Positions 41,617-49,687 of a DNA stretch of 64,000 nt are shown here, piece after piece. Position 1 is the first letter of the stretch. Every line of letters begins with the position of its first letter. The translations under genes and the position numbers were made by a program. The notes under the pieces were generated by a model. It was not told the DNA's origin. It searched no databases and saw only the letters and a program-made list of their open reading frames with translations. The DNA is from Prevotella sp. (lineage in GTDB: Bacteria; Bacteroidota; Bacteroidia; Bacteroidales; Bacteroidaceae): NCBI GenBank assembly GCA_017548605.1, contig JAFYZT010000026.1, positions 43,432-107,431 on the forward strand, written 5' to 3'.

Positions 41617-44600
41617 ATGTCCAACGCGAAAGTACTTCACCGCACCTATCCTTTGCTGCCCTCACAGGAAGGCATCTACTTCGCCTGGATGTCACGTCCT
41701 GAGGCCACCTGCTGGAATCTTCCCGTATGCATGGCATACGACAACGAGATAAACAGCAAGCGTTTGTTGGGTGCAGTGCGCGCCATTGTTTCACATCGTG
41801 ACACGTTGCATTTGCGTTTGACCATAGATGACGACGGCCATCCCCGTCAGTACATCGACCCCGACATGTCTATCGATGTCATCTTCCGTGAGACAAGTGA
41901 GGCCGACGCCCTTGACTACCGTGACCACCATTTCGTTCGGCCTTTCGTTCCTATTGGCGATGAGCCTTTGTGTCGTTTTGAGATACTCCGTACCCCTGAG
42001 CACCACTACCTGCTGTTTGACATCCATCATCTGATTAGTGACGGTGTGACCATCTCGCATGTTTTTCTTGGACAAGATCTTCCCCGTGCCTATGCAGGGC
42101 TATCCCTTAACCGTCAAGACTATGGTATGCTCGATGAAGCATTGTCGCAAGAGTCATTTTTCAGCAGTGAGCGATACAAGACCGACCGACGGTACTATCA
42201 CGACCGTTTTCAGAACCACCCCTTCACCCCCTTGTGCAGCATACCCTCCAACCCGTGGGGACAATATTTGCGGTCCAGTACATTTGTGGCAAGAGAAGCT
42301 ATTGACCGATGGTGCGAGAAGAACGCAGTAGGTCCTAACATTCTTTTCTCCGCCGCTTTCAGTCTTGTACTCTCCCGTATGAGTGGAGAGCGCGAAGTAG
42401 CTTTTCTCACGTTGTTTCACGGTCGCAAGGACCGTCGTTTGCGCACAGCCTGGGGCATGTTTGTCAGCACCCTGCCCCAACTGTTGAGTCATGAGCCGAC
42501 CGACACGATTGGCATGCTGTTGAGTAAACACCGACAAGAGCAATTCCAAGCACTGCGGCACAGCGTTTACCCCCTTACCCATTTCTGCAACGACCTGCAC
42601 CGCGCCCCGATGACCACTTTCGGTTTTCAGAGCGGCCATATCCCCGAAAGCATCGCCTTAGACGGCCATCTTTATCCCGGCAAGCAGTTGACTCCCACCG
42701 AGAGCCGCAACGAGCTGAGTTGTATGATTTACGTGCATGAACGTGAATACGAGGTTCGTGTCGATGCCAGTTCGGCCTGGCATGACACCGCCTATCTGGA
42801 ACGTTTCGCCCAGGCCGTCGGCACCATCGTCAAGCAGTTGACTACACAGACGATGGACACCCGCCTCGACCAACTGTCGCTTATCGACGAAGTAGAACGG
42901 AAACAACTGACAAACCTTGGCATGGGAGAGCCGTTAGCATGGCCCGAAAAAGAGACCTTGGCTAGTCTCATACTACACCAATGCGAACGCACCCCATCGA
43001 GTATAGCCGTTTCTGATGAGCGTAGCAGCATGACCTACCTCCAGTTAAGTCAGGCGAGTGATCATCTGGCATGTTCCCTACGCCATCTTGGCATTGGCCA
43101 TGGTGACATTGTTGCCATCGCCCTCCCCCACGACCATCGTTTCCTCGTGACCACCCTCGGAGTGATGCGAAGTGGAGCGGCCTACCTACCCATTGACACC
43201 AGTCATCCCTCACTCCGCCGACAGCAGTTGTTGGAAGACAGTGGAGCACGACTATTGATAGATGACGTTTTTTACTCTTCTTTGGAAAGCGAATCCGGCA
43301 CTGTTGACAAGGCTCTGGAAGCCATTGACCTTTCCCGTCCCGACGACATGGCCTACCTCCTATACACCTCCGGTACAACCGGCACGCCCAAAGGAGTGAT
43401 GGTAAGCCATCGTGCCTTGTGCCATTTCGTTTTCGTCACTGCCCACCTGTGGCATCTTGACACGTCAAGCAGGATTAGCTGCCATGCATCGTTTGCTTTC
43501 GACGCCTCCGTAGAAGACCTCTACCCCGCCCTTACCTGCGGCGGCACCGTATATCTGCCTGACGAAGCAACCCGTCATGACCTGGAAGCCCTACGCCGTT
43601 TTATTGCCGACCACCATATCACCGGCGGCTGCTACACCCCCCAGCATGCCATGCTGCTCACCGAAGGGCATCCTTTGGATGTAGATTACCTATGCGTCGG
43701 GGGCGACAGGATGACACAAATACCATCGACCAGCGGTCGTTTATTGAACACATACGGCCCTACTGAGTTTACCGTCAATGCCACTTATCATGATGTGGAC
43801 AAGACCAGCGATGGCATCATACCTATCGGCCGTCCCCTACCCAACCTCTGGGCTTTCGTGATGGACTATGCCGGTCATTTGCTCCCCAAGGGTATGGTTG
43901 GTGAGTTATGCCTTGGCGGTCCCCAGAAAGCTATGGGCTATTGGAAGCGTCCAGAAGAAACCGCCCGACGGTTTACCTACGTGCCCTCTGTCAATATGAC
44001 CTTATACCATACCGGTGACTATGTTCGATGGAATGACAAGGGGTTGTTGGAGTTTATCGGTCGTCGTGACGAACAGTTGGAGTTGAACGGACAGCGCATT
44101 GAGCCGAGTGAGGTGGAGTCGATACTTTGTCGTCATGCTTCTATCAGTGATGCCTGTGTGAGCATTCAGACCTCGGGAGATCAAGGCATCCTCTGCGCAC
44201 ATTATATCTGCTCAGAGAAGTGGGCGGATATAGCACCATCGGAGGACATGGAACTATTGGAGAACGAATTAAAACACTATCTCCGTCAGCTTCTGCCTCC
44301 CTATATGATTCCACAGTTTTGGCAACGCGTGGAGCATCTGCCTTTGAATGCCAACGGCAAGATAGATAGGAAGCACCTAGCCCCTATCGTAAACAAAGCC
44401 CGTCATACCATTACAGCTCCTGCCAATGACATGGAAGAGCGGTTACTGTCGCTATTCCATCAGGTGCTGGAACGGGACGACGTTGGTGTCACCGAAAATT
44501 TCTTCGATGTTGGCGGCACCTCTCTAAGCGCGATGGAATTGGTATCGAAGGCCCGGGAAGACCATCTTGGTGTGGACTACGCCATGTTGTATCGCTGGGG

Positions 44601-45678
44601 AGATGTACGTTCGTTGTCGGCACACCTCGTCGAGTCTTCTGACAGCAAGCATGGGCTATGGCATATTCCACAAGGTTTCACCCCCATTCCCATTCCGTCC
44701 ATGGGGCAAAGCGGTAAACACCCCATCGGCGACCTGCTTCTCACCGGCAGCACAGGCTTTTTAGGCTGTCATGTATTGGCAAGATATCTTTGTCAAGAGC
44801 AAGGAACGGTCTATTGTCTTGTCAGGGACAGCGACGAGAATGCTGCCCGAGAACGATTGTTGCACATGGTTGAGACTATCCTTGGTGAAGAAGAAGCAGA
44901 ACGCCTTGCCCATCGTATTACAGTCATTATCAGCGACTTGTGCCGTGATGACGCATTTGAACCTTTTGAAGACATTCATGTGGACACGGTCATTCATTGC
45001 GCCGCCAACGTCAACCATTATGCACCTCAGGAAGCGTTGTGGGCTGTAAACGCAGAAGGCACCCGTCGTGTTCTCCGATATTGCCTGCGACATGGAATCC
45101 ATCTGCTGCATTTATCCACCTTGAGTGTCGGCGGCATCGACAAAGAAGGCCGTTTCATATCATTGACGGAACAAGAGTATTACAGGGGACAATCGTTTAT
45201 CGAGCCATACGATTACAGCAAGTTTATGTCTGAGCACATTGTGTTGGAAGCCATCGCTCATGACCACCTTTCCGCCACTATTGTCCGTCCAGGTTTTATC
45301 GTGCCGTCTGCCAGCCATCCCCATCTTGTTCCCAACCGTAACGACCTATTGATGTCGTTAGACCACATGGCTGACGATTTGGGCTTCCTACCCTGTCATT
45401 TAGCGTCCATACCCATAGCATACAGTTCTGTTGAAGAAGCAGCAGACGAAGTGCTTGCGATGTCAAAGCACCGGGATGGAAGCGTCATTCGCCATCTTCA
45501 CAATCTTCGCCACGAAACATTCGGCGAGATGATGCTTACGCGTCATCCCGCCTTACGATGGGTAGAAGAAGATGAATTCATGAGGCTATGCGGACCAGAG
45601 AAGATGCGGTCCTACAGTATCGGGGAATTGTCCCTTATTTCTTCCTTCGGAAGAGCAAGAACAGCAGCAGAAGGATAA
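41617..45678 (+). CDS. Single-module nonribosomal peptide synthetase, C-A-T-R
   Basis: 1353 residues. Condensation domain (1-~440) starts YPLLPSQEGIYFAWM and has the catalytic HHLISDG at ~136-142. Adenylation domain (~440-920): YTSGTTGTPKGV (~582), NTYGPTEFT (~711), GELCLGGPQKAMGYW, YHTGDYVRW and the lysine motif NANGKIDRK. Thiolation domain with phosphopantetheine Ser in DVGGTSLSAMEL (~966). Thioester reductase domain (~1035-1353) with Rossmann LLTGSTGFLGCHVL, HCAANVNHY, LSTLSVGG and YDYSK (YxxxK). It should couple an acyl or aminoacyl donor to one amino acid and release an aldehyde or alcohol with NAD(P)H. No second module, PPTase, transporter or tailoring gene lies next to it. Its end overlaps the convergent gene by 44 bases. 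Confidence 0.93.
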   Translation: MSNAKVLHRTYPLLPSQEGIYFAWMSRPEATCWNLPVCMAYDNEINSKRLLGAVRAIVSHRDTLHLRLTIDDDGHPRQYIDPDMSIDVIFRETSEADALDYRDHHFVRPFVPIGDEPLCRFEILRTPEHHYLLFDIHHLISDGVTISHVFLGQDLPRAYAGLSLNRQDYGMLDEALSQESFFSSERYKTDRRYYHDRFQNHPFTPLCSIPSNPWGQYLRSSTFVAREAIDRWCEKNAVGPNILFSAAFSLVLSRMSGEREVAFLTLFHGRKDRRLRTAWGMFVSTLPQLLSHEPTDTIGMLLSKHRQEQFQALRHSVYPLTHFCNDLHRAPMTTFGFQSGHIPESIALDGHLYPGKQLTPTESRNELSCMIYVHEREYEVRVDASSAWHDTAYLERFAQAVGTIVKQLTTQTMDTRLDQLSLIDEVERKQLTNLGMGEPLAWPEKETLASLILHQCERTPSSIAVSDERSSMTYLQLSQASDHLACSLRHLGIGHGDIVAIALPHDHRFLVTTLGVMRSGAAYLPIDTSHPSLRRQQLLEDSGARLLIDDVFYSSLESESGTVDKALEAIDLSRPDDMAYLLYTSGTTGTPKGVMVSHRALCHFVFVTAHLWHLDTSSRISCHASFAFDASVEDLYPALTCGGTVYLPDEATRHDLEALRRFIADHHITGGCYTPQHAMLLTEGHPLDVDYLCVGGDRMTQIPSTSGRLLNTYGPTEFTVNATYHDVDKTSDGIIPIGRPLPNLWAFVMDYAGHLLPKGMVGELCLGGPQKAMGYWKRPEETARRFTYVPSVNMTLYHTGDYVRWNDKGLLEFIGRRDEQLELNGQRIEPSEVESILCRHASISDACVSIQTSGDQGILCAHYICSEKWADIAPSEDMELLENELKHYLRQLLPPYMIPQFWQRVEHLPLNANGKIDRKHLAPIVNKARHTITAPANDMEERLLSLFHQVLERDDVGVTENFFDVGGTSLSAMELVSKAREDHLGVDYAMLYRWGDVRSLSAHLVESSDSKHGLWHIPQGFTPIPIPSMGQSGKHPIGDLLLTGSTGFLGCHVLARYLCQEQGTVYCLVRDSDENAARERLLHMVETILGEEEAERLAHRITVIISDLCRDDAFEPFEDIHVDTVIHCAANVNHYAPQEALWAVNAEGTRRVLRYCLRHGIHLLHLSTLSVGGIDKEGRFISLTEQEYYRGQSFIEPYDYSKFMSEHIVLEAIAHDHLSATIVRPGFIVPSASHPHLVPNRNDLLMSLDHMADDLGFLPCHLASIPIAYSSVEEAADEVLAMSKHRDGSVIRHLHNLRHETFGEMMLTRHPALRWVEEDEFMRLCGPEKMRSYSIGELSLISSFGRARTAAEG

Positions 45679-47104
45679 TAAATGCCGCCGCTGCGATGGC
45701 CCACGGCTCTTTCCATATAGGCTTATCGGCTGTGGCCGTTGCGTTTTCATCCACCGTCAGCGAGTCCAAAGCATCAGGTTGAGCAACTGCCTTGATGGAA
45801 TCGTTCATGTTCGGTTCGGGTGTTTCGTATTCCACCTTATATATATTGACGGCGTTGCCGCCACCGTTTTTCCGTCCTTGCGAAGTAACGATTACCCATT
45901 GTCCATCGCGTGAGATATCCAAGCCTACGGGATAAGAGTCACAGGGTATGCTGGCAATGGTCTGCATGGTTCGCGTATCGACCACGCACACTTCTGAAGC
46001 CGCGTTACAAGCCGCGAAGACAAAGTTGCCCGACGGTGATATTTCTATGGTACGTGCTCCGCCGCCCACCTTACACTCCTGCCAACCGGACACAGTGCCC
46101 AGTTTGCCGTTGATATTACGTGCCGCTTCGAGGAATTTCTCCAGTGGTATGCGCTGCACATATCCCGCATTGTTAATGCTGAGGTACAAGTATCCGTTTT
46201 TGATGACCAGGTGTCGAACGTTCGCCCTCATGCCCTGCAAGCGACCGAGGTATTCCATTTTCTCCATGTCAAAGACGGCGATGCCACCTGCTCCGCCCAT
46301 GCAGCACACAAGGAGGTATTTATCATCGGGTGTAAACACTGTTCCCCGAAGACAATAGCCACTGTTAATATCGCGGTTGATGGCTACCGACTTGCTGAAG
46401 TTGAGTGGAAGGACATAGTCGACCACCAATAATCTCTCATGGTGCCAGTCACGCGGGTTATTACTGTCGATGCGTATCAGTCCCACTGTATTATTTCCCC
46501 AGTGTGTGACAGCCACGTATTTGCCGTCGTGTGAAGCTGCAATCATCTTGGGTAGCGGTCCCGTTTCCATCAATAGAATAATCTCATCTGTCTCAGTGTC
46601 AACCACCGCCAATGCCGACGGGTCTTGGGCATTAATGTCGAAAGTACGACGGTAGTACGGTGCCCAGAAATAGCGTCCGTTATGCGTGAAACATCCCTCC
46701 ACGGGTTTTCCACCGAAGGTGTTGAGGTTGTTGGTATAATGAGTGAACGGATATAAGTCGGACGGTTTACTCCACAGCGAGTCTTTCGAAGGGTCACACT
46801 CATGGTGGATGGTTTTCAGTTTTTTGTTCGTCCCCATCTCAAAAACCACCGTAGCACATCCTTCGAGCGAGTTGACATAGTATTTCTTGCCGTTGGGATG
46901 GATGTTCACCGACTTCGGCGAATTGATGTCCGGTTCATGCGTCACCGCATCACCCATAAAGTTTTGCCGTTTATCAACATTGGTAATGGTGAGTGCTCCG
47001 TTGGAGGCTTTTACCTCTGTACCGAGTTTGGAATGGCGAAACACCTGCGCAGAGGCGGCCATGGCGAAGCAACACGCGATGGCTACGAGAAAGTATTTTT
47101 TCAT
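45635..47104 (-). CDS. YncE-like beta-propeller protein with signal peptide and C-terminal membrane anchor
   Basis: 489 residues. Signal peptide MKKYFLVAIACCFAMAASAQ, then propeller blades of the YncE/lactonase type (SVNIHPNGKKYYVNSLEGCATVVFEMGTNKKL; ALAVVDTETDEIILLMETGPLPKMIAASHDGKYVAVTHWGNNTVGLIRI; NFVFAACNAASEVCVVDTRTMQTIASIPCDSYPVGLDISRDGQWVIVTSQG). A polar stalk, then the helix WAIAAAAFIILLLLFLLFRRKK anchors the end. Periplasmic-facing, ligand unknown. Promoter at 47133-47140. Its 3' end overlaps the NRPS gene convergently. Confidence 0.85.
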   Translation of the reverse strand: MKKYFLVAIACCFAMAASAQVFRHSKLGTEVKASNGALTITNVDKRQNFMGDAVTHEPDINSPKSVNIHPNGKKYYVNSLEGCATVVFEMGTNKKLKTIHHECDPSKDSLWSKPSDLYPFTHYTNNLNTFGGKPVEGCFTHNGRYFWAPYYRRTFDINAQDPSALAVVDTETDEIILLMETGPLPKMIAASHDGKYVAVTHWGNNTVGLIRIDSNNPRDWHHERLLVVDYVLPLNFSKSVAINRDINSGYCLRGTVFTPDDKYLLVCCMGGAGGIAVFDMEKMEYLGRLQGMRANVRHLVIKNGYLYLSINNAGYVQRIPLEKFLEAARNINGKLGTVSGWQECKVGGGARTIEISPSGNFVFAACNAASEVCVVDTRTMQTIASIPCDSYPVGLDISRDGQWVIVTSQGRKNGGGNAVNIYKVEYETPEPNMNDSIKAVAQPDALDSLTVDENATATADKPIWKEPWAIAAAAFIILLLLFLLFRRKK

Positions 47105-47132
47105 GAAAAATGGTTATTTAGATTTATGGTTG

Positions 47133-47140
47133 CAAAGGTA
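47133..47140 (-). promoter_or_regulatory. Promoter -7 element of the beta-propeller gene
   Basis: Minus-strand TACCTTTG, 28 bases before the ATG. Confidence 0.6.
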
Positions 47141-47146
47141 AGGAAA

Positions 47147-47200
47147 ATTATAAAATTAAAAGATTATAAAATTAAAAGATTATAAAATTAAAAGATTATA
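47147..47200. repeat. 16-base tandem repeat, 3.3 copies
   Basis: ATTATAAAATTAAAAG at 47147, 47163 and 47179, all perfect, then a partial copy at 47195. A similar A/T word fills the gap 31244-31290. Confidence 0.9.
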
Positions 47201-47243
47201 GACAAAAGGACAATTTTTTTAGACATAGGGACAAAGTTTTTTT

Positions 47244-47407
47244 AGACACATGAACAAAGGGACATAAGTAACTGACATAGGGAAAAAAGGGGATTTTTAG
47301 ACACATGAACAATGGGATATATGTATATGATATAGAACAAAGGGGCATTTTTAGACGCATGAACAAAGGGATATATGTATATGATATAGGGAAAAAGGGG
47401 CATATAT
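47244..47407. repeat. 54/55-base minisatellite, 3 copies
   Basis: Units start AGACACATGAACAA (or AGACGCATGAACAA) at 47244, 47299 and 47353, each running through a GGGATATATGTATATGATAT-like core to a T5-6 end. Copies 2 and 3 are closest. Diverged pieces (GACATAGGGACAAAG then T7) extend left to ~47201. No gene is seen in 47105-47577: it holds only this, the 16-base repeat and the promoters. Confidence 0.85.
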
Positions 47408-47461
47408 TTTGACATTTACCAATTTTAATTGCATGATACACTCTTTTTGCATAAAAATGAG

Positions 47462-47469
47462 TAACTTTG
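47462..47469 (+). promoter_or_regulatory. Promoter -7 element of the exonuclease gene
   Basis: TAACTTTG, leaving a ~100-base leader to the ATG at 47578. No good -33 box was seen. Confidence 0.45.
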
Positions 47470-47577
47470 TTCCATTATCAAAAGAGTATTTACCTTTATG
47501 GTATGGAACTGTAAATTTACGGACAAGGAGATAAGAAGAAGCGTAGATTGTATGTGGGAAATAAAAATTAGAAAGAG

Positions 47578-48069
47578 ATGATGGATTTTGCTGCGATAGA
47601 TTTTGAGACGGCAAATAGTGAGCGGTCTTCTGTTTGCTCTGTAGGAGTGGTCATCGTGCGTGATGGTAAGATGGAAGATTCTTTTTACTCGCTCATCAAA
47701 CCAGAGCCGAACTATTATAGCTACTGGTGTTCGCAGATACATGGGTTGACTCGCGAAGATACAGAGGAGGCTCCTGTTTTTCCCATGGTGTGGGAGCAGA
47801 TTGAACCGTTAATAGAAGGGCTGCCGCTGGTAGCACATAACAAGGTTTTCGACGAAGGTTGTCTGAAGGCCGTATTTCATGTTTATCAGATGGACTATCC
47901 CGATTATGAATTCTACGACACGCTATATGCATCGCGGAAGGTTCTTCCATATTTGGAAAACCATCAGTTACAGACTGTGGCTGCTGCCTGTGGCTATTGT
48001 CTTAAGAATCATCACAACGCGTTGGCTGATGCTGAGGCATGTGCGAGGATAGCAAGGGAGTTGCTCTGA
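47578..48069 (+). CDS. DnaQ-like 3'-5' exonuclease
   Basis: 163 residues, a stand-alone DEDDh domain: ExoI FAAIDFETANSERSS (catalytic Asp-x-Glu), ExoII LVAHNKVFDEGCL and ExoIII HHNALADAEACARI with the catalytic His/Asp. Resembles the epsilon proofreading domain without the polymerase-binding tail, so a repair or RNA/DNA-trimming exonuclease. Starts ATGATG; the second ATG is equally possible. The downstream sequence changes to GC-rich remnant DNA right after the stop. Confidence 0.9.
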   Translation: MMDFAAIDFETANSERSSVCSVGVVIVRDGKMEDSFYSLIKPEPNYYSYWCSQIHGLTREDTEEAPVFPMVWEQIEPLIEGLPLVAHNKVFDEGCLKAVFHVYQMDYPDYEFYDTLYASRKVLPYLENHQLQTVAAACGYCLKNHHNALADAEACARIARELL

Positions 48070-48154
48070 TTGCCGTTTGACAAAATCGCCCAAAGATAGC
48101 ACCGCCGAGGGAACCGAGAAGAAGCAGGAGCAGCTGGAGAAGAGGAAGTCCTAG
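48068..48154 (+). pseudogene. GC-rich C-terminal gene remnant
   Basis: A frame without start ends in DSTAEGTEKKQEQLEKRKS then TAG. The base composition is clearly richer in G+C than its neighbours and the lysine/glutamate tail looks like the end of a mobilisation or plasmid protein, but I cannot name it. A 12-codon frame (MAKAPPMARIFM) follows. The rest of 48070-48392 holds the terminator at 48200 and the hicAB control region. Confidence 0.35.
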
Positions 48155-48199
48155 ATGGCCAAGGCACCGCCCATGGCGCGCATATTCATGTGACACATA

Positions 48200-48221
48200 C
48201 CCGTATCGCACACAATACGGG
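48200..48221 (+). terminator. Terminator after the remnant
   Basis: CCCGTAT / ATACGGG stem with an 8-base loop, then CTTTTTC. Confidence 0.75.
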
Positions 48222-48294
48222 CTTTTTCTGCGCAAAAATTGCCGCTTTCCATGCGTTTACCTCTCTTTTCGGCTTCAAACGTTAAATATTTAAA

Positions 48295-48367
48295 CGTAAC
48301 AAAATAGTTACGAAATTCTTTGTATAATAGTAACTTTATTGTTATCTTTGCAGTGTCAGAAATGACA
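48295..48367 (+). promoter_or_regulatory. hicAB promoter with two candidate operators
   Basis: TTTG at 48319-48322, 20-base spacer, TATCTTTG at 48343-48350. Inverted repeats CGTAAC-AAAATA-GTTACG (48295-48312) just upstream and TGTCA-GAAA-TGACA (48354-48367) at the start site flank it, likely places for the HTH of HicB to bind. Confidence 0.65.
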
Positions 48368-48392
48368 AAGTGATCTTTAGACAACTGTCACA

Positions 48393-48575
48393 ATGAAGTA
48401 CAACGAGTTGTACAAGAAGTTGAGGAAACAAGGTTGTTTTCTCCTTCGACATGGGAAACGTCACGACATTTGGACGAACCCCCGGAACGGGAATTTGATC
48501 GAACTGCCGCGACAAGGAGCTCAAGAAGTGCCGAAAGGCACTTTGGAAAACATCTTCAAGGAACTCGGGCTTTAG
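48393..48575 (+). CDS. hicA: HicA-family mRNA interferase toxin
   Basis: 60 residues, the usual HicA length. Double-stranded RNA-binding-like fold: MKYNELYKKLRKQGCFLLRHGKRHDIWTNP, with the catalytic His (20 or 24) in RHGKRH, and TLENIFKELGL at the end. Cleaves mRNA when free of HicB. It precedes the antitoxin gene by 63 bases. Confidence 0.93.
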   Translation: MKYNELYKKLRKQGCFLLRHGKRHDIWTNPRNGNLIELPRQGAQEVPKGTLENIFKELGL

Positions 48576-48638
48576 CCCGGCTTTCTTTCCCGTGTTTTTG
48601 TGGTATCTTGTTTCAGGTCACTTTTTTATTTGATTATT

Positions 48639-49067
48639 ATGGAAAAAAGAAAAATAACAGTAGTGGTTGAGACCGGCAAGGATTTGTTCTCTTGCTTCAT
48701 GTCCGGGGCTGACGACCTTGGCTTCGGACTAATCGGCGACGGCACGACCGTCAGGAAGGCGATGGATGATTTCATGGCAGCCCATGACGAGATGCGGGAC
48801 TATTACGCGTCGACAGGCAAGCCGTTCCCAGAATTGGAATTCGAGTTCGTCCTGGACGTGGGGGCTTTCCTCAACTATTATCCCATCAACGTGACCGCGT
48901 TCGCCGAATACATAGGCATAAACGCGTCGCAACTGAGGAGATACGCCAGCGGACTTTGCCAGCCGTCAGCGAAGACAATCGCGAAAATCCGCCAAGGTCT
49001 CGACAAAGTAGGACATGATATTGTCGGAGGCCGTCTTGTCGACCGGCCTGTACTTCAATATGTGTAG
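48639..49067 (+). CDS. hicB: HicB-family antitoxin with C-terminal HTH
   Basis: 142 residues from the ATG at 48639. N-terminal partial RNase H-like domain (KITVVVETGKDLFSCFMSGADDLGFGLIGDGTTVRKAMDDFMAAHDEM), then a helix-turn-helix (VTAFAEYIGINASQLRRYASGLCQPSAKTIAKIRQGL) that should bind the hicAB operator. Neutralises HicA and represses the pair. Terminator at 49083-49110. Confidence 0.9.
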   Translation: MEKRKITVVVETGKDLFSCFMSGADDLGFGLIGDGTTVRKAMDDFMAAHDEMRDYYASTGKPFPELEFEFVLDVGAFLNYYPINVTAFAEYIGINASQLRRYASGLCQPSAKTIAKIRQGLDKVGHDIVGGRLVDRPVLQYV

Positions 49068-49082
49068 AAAGATCACTTTTCA

Positions 49083-49110
49083 AAGCCCCTGACCGTGAGG
49101 CTCGGGGCTT
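49083..49110 (+). terminator. Hairpin after hicB
   Basis: AAGCCCC / GGGGCTT, 7-bp arms with a 14-base loop. No T run of note. Confidence 0.55.
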
Positions 49111-49135
49111 ATCTCGGAACTAAAGACAAAAAGAT

Positions 49136-49324
49136 ATGTACTGCAAATGTAAAGAAACACCTCCGTATCCTCATTCGCATGACTTCTATATTGGGGAAGT
49201 CAATATATGCTATTGGTATGACAACGGCCACACCCAAGTGTGTATATCCCGAGCCGCTCAATGGAATACGACAGTCATCATAGACCGGGACGACTTCCTC
49301 CGCTGCTTCGACTACTGGGAGTGA
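49136..49324 (+). CDS. Small orphan protein (62 residues)
   Basis: MYCKCKETPPYPHSHDFYIGEVNICYWYDNGHTQVCISRAAQWNTTVIIDRDDFLRCFDYWE. It reads like a compact folded domain (even mix of charged, aromatic and hydrophobic residues, CxC at the start) and is followed by a textbook terminator, so I take it as real. An overlapping frame 49095-49283 is Lys/Thr/Ile-rich and less protein-like. Family not recognised. Its place between hicAB and a restriction enzyme suggests accessory or mobile origin. Confidence 0.55.
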   Translation: MYCKCKETPPYPHSHDFYIGEVNICYWYDNGHTQVCISRAAQWNTTVIIDRDDFLRCFDYWE

Positions 49325-49355
49325 AAATCTTTCATAACATTTACATACGCCATTA

Positions 49356-49387
49356 AAGACCGGTTTTCTCGTTTGGGAACCGGTCTT
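49356..49387 (+). terminator. Terminator after the orphan gene
   Basis: 10-bp stem AAGACCGGTT / AACCGGTCTT, 12-base loop, then TTTTT. The rest of 49388-49647 shows no feature I can support. Confidence 0.9.
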
Positions 49388-49647
49388 TTTTGTGCGCTTT
49401 TTCCGAACCTTTTTCCCATCTTTCGGTAAACAAAGGAGAACAGTTTGCGTGAAATATGGGAAAATAGAGAAGACTCCTCAAAACATTACAATGCACATTC
49501 AAAATTCTTTCAACGAGGGAAAATGGGAAAGGGAATCAACCATTAAGGAATACTTATTTGTTCAACATTTTTATGGCAAAAGATGTGAAATACGATTTGT
49601 TTTTACACTTAATGGATAAATCATGCTCTATACCAAAGAAAAAAAAG

Positions 49648-49655
49648 TAAATTTG
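49648..49655 (+). promoter_or_regulatory. Promoter -7 element of the MmeI-like gene
   Basis: TAAATTTG, 32 bases before the ATG. The -33 box is weak. AGGAGC 9-14 bases before the ATG may be the ribosome site. Confidence 0.45.
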
Positions 49656-49687
49656 TAGCGATAAATAGAAAACCAGGAGCAATCTAT

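Noticed and set aside
41617-45678. Larger NRPS cluster including the propeller and zinc-ribbon genes
   Set aside because: No PPTase, transporter, regulator or tailoring enzyme among the neighbours; the flanking genes read away from or against the NRPS gene.
47196-47441. Minus-strand frame with repeated SYTYIPLFMCLK
   Set aside because: It is the 54/55-base minisatellite read in one frame, without promoter, ribosome site or family.
49095-49283. Alternative frame overlapping the 62-residue orphan gene
   Set aside because: Composition less protein-like and it starts inside the hicB hairpin.
49392-49619. 75-codon frame before the MmeI-like gene
   Set aside because: Starts inside the preceding terminator region and reads like non-coding sequence at first; the last 40 codons look a little protein-like but I found no start or family to support it.
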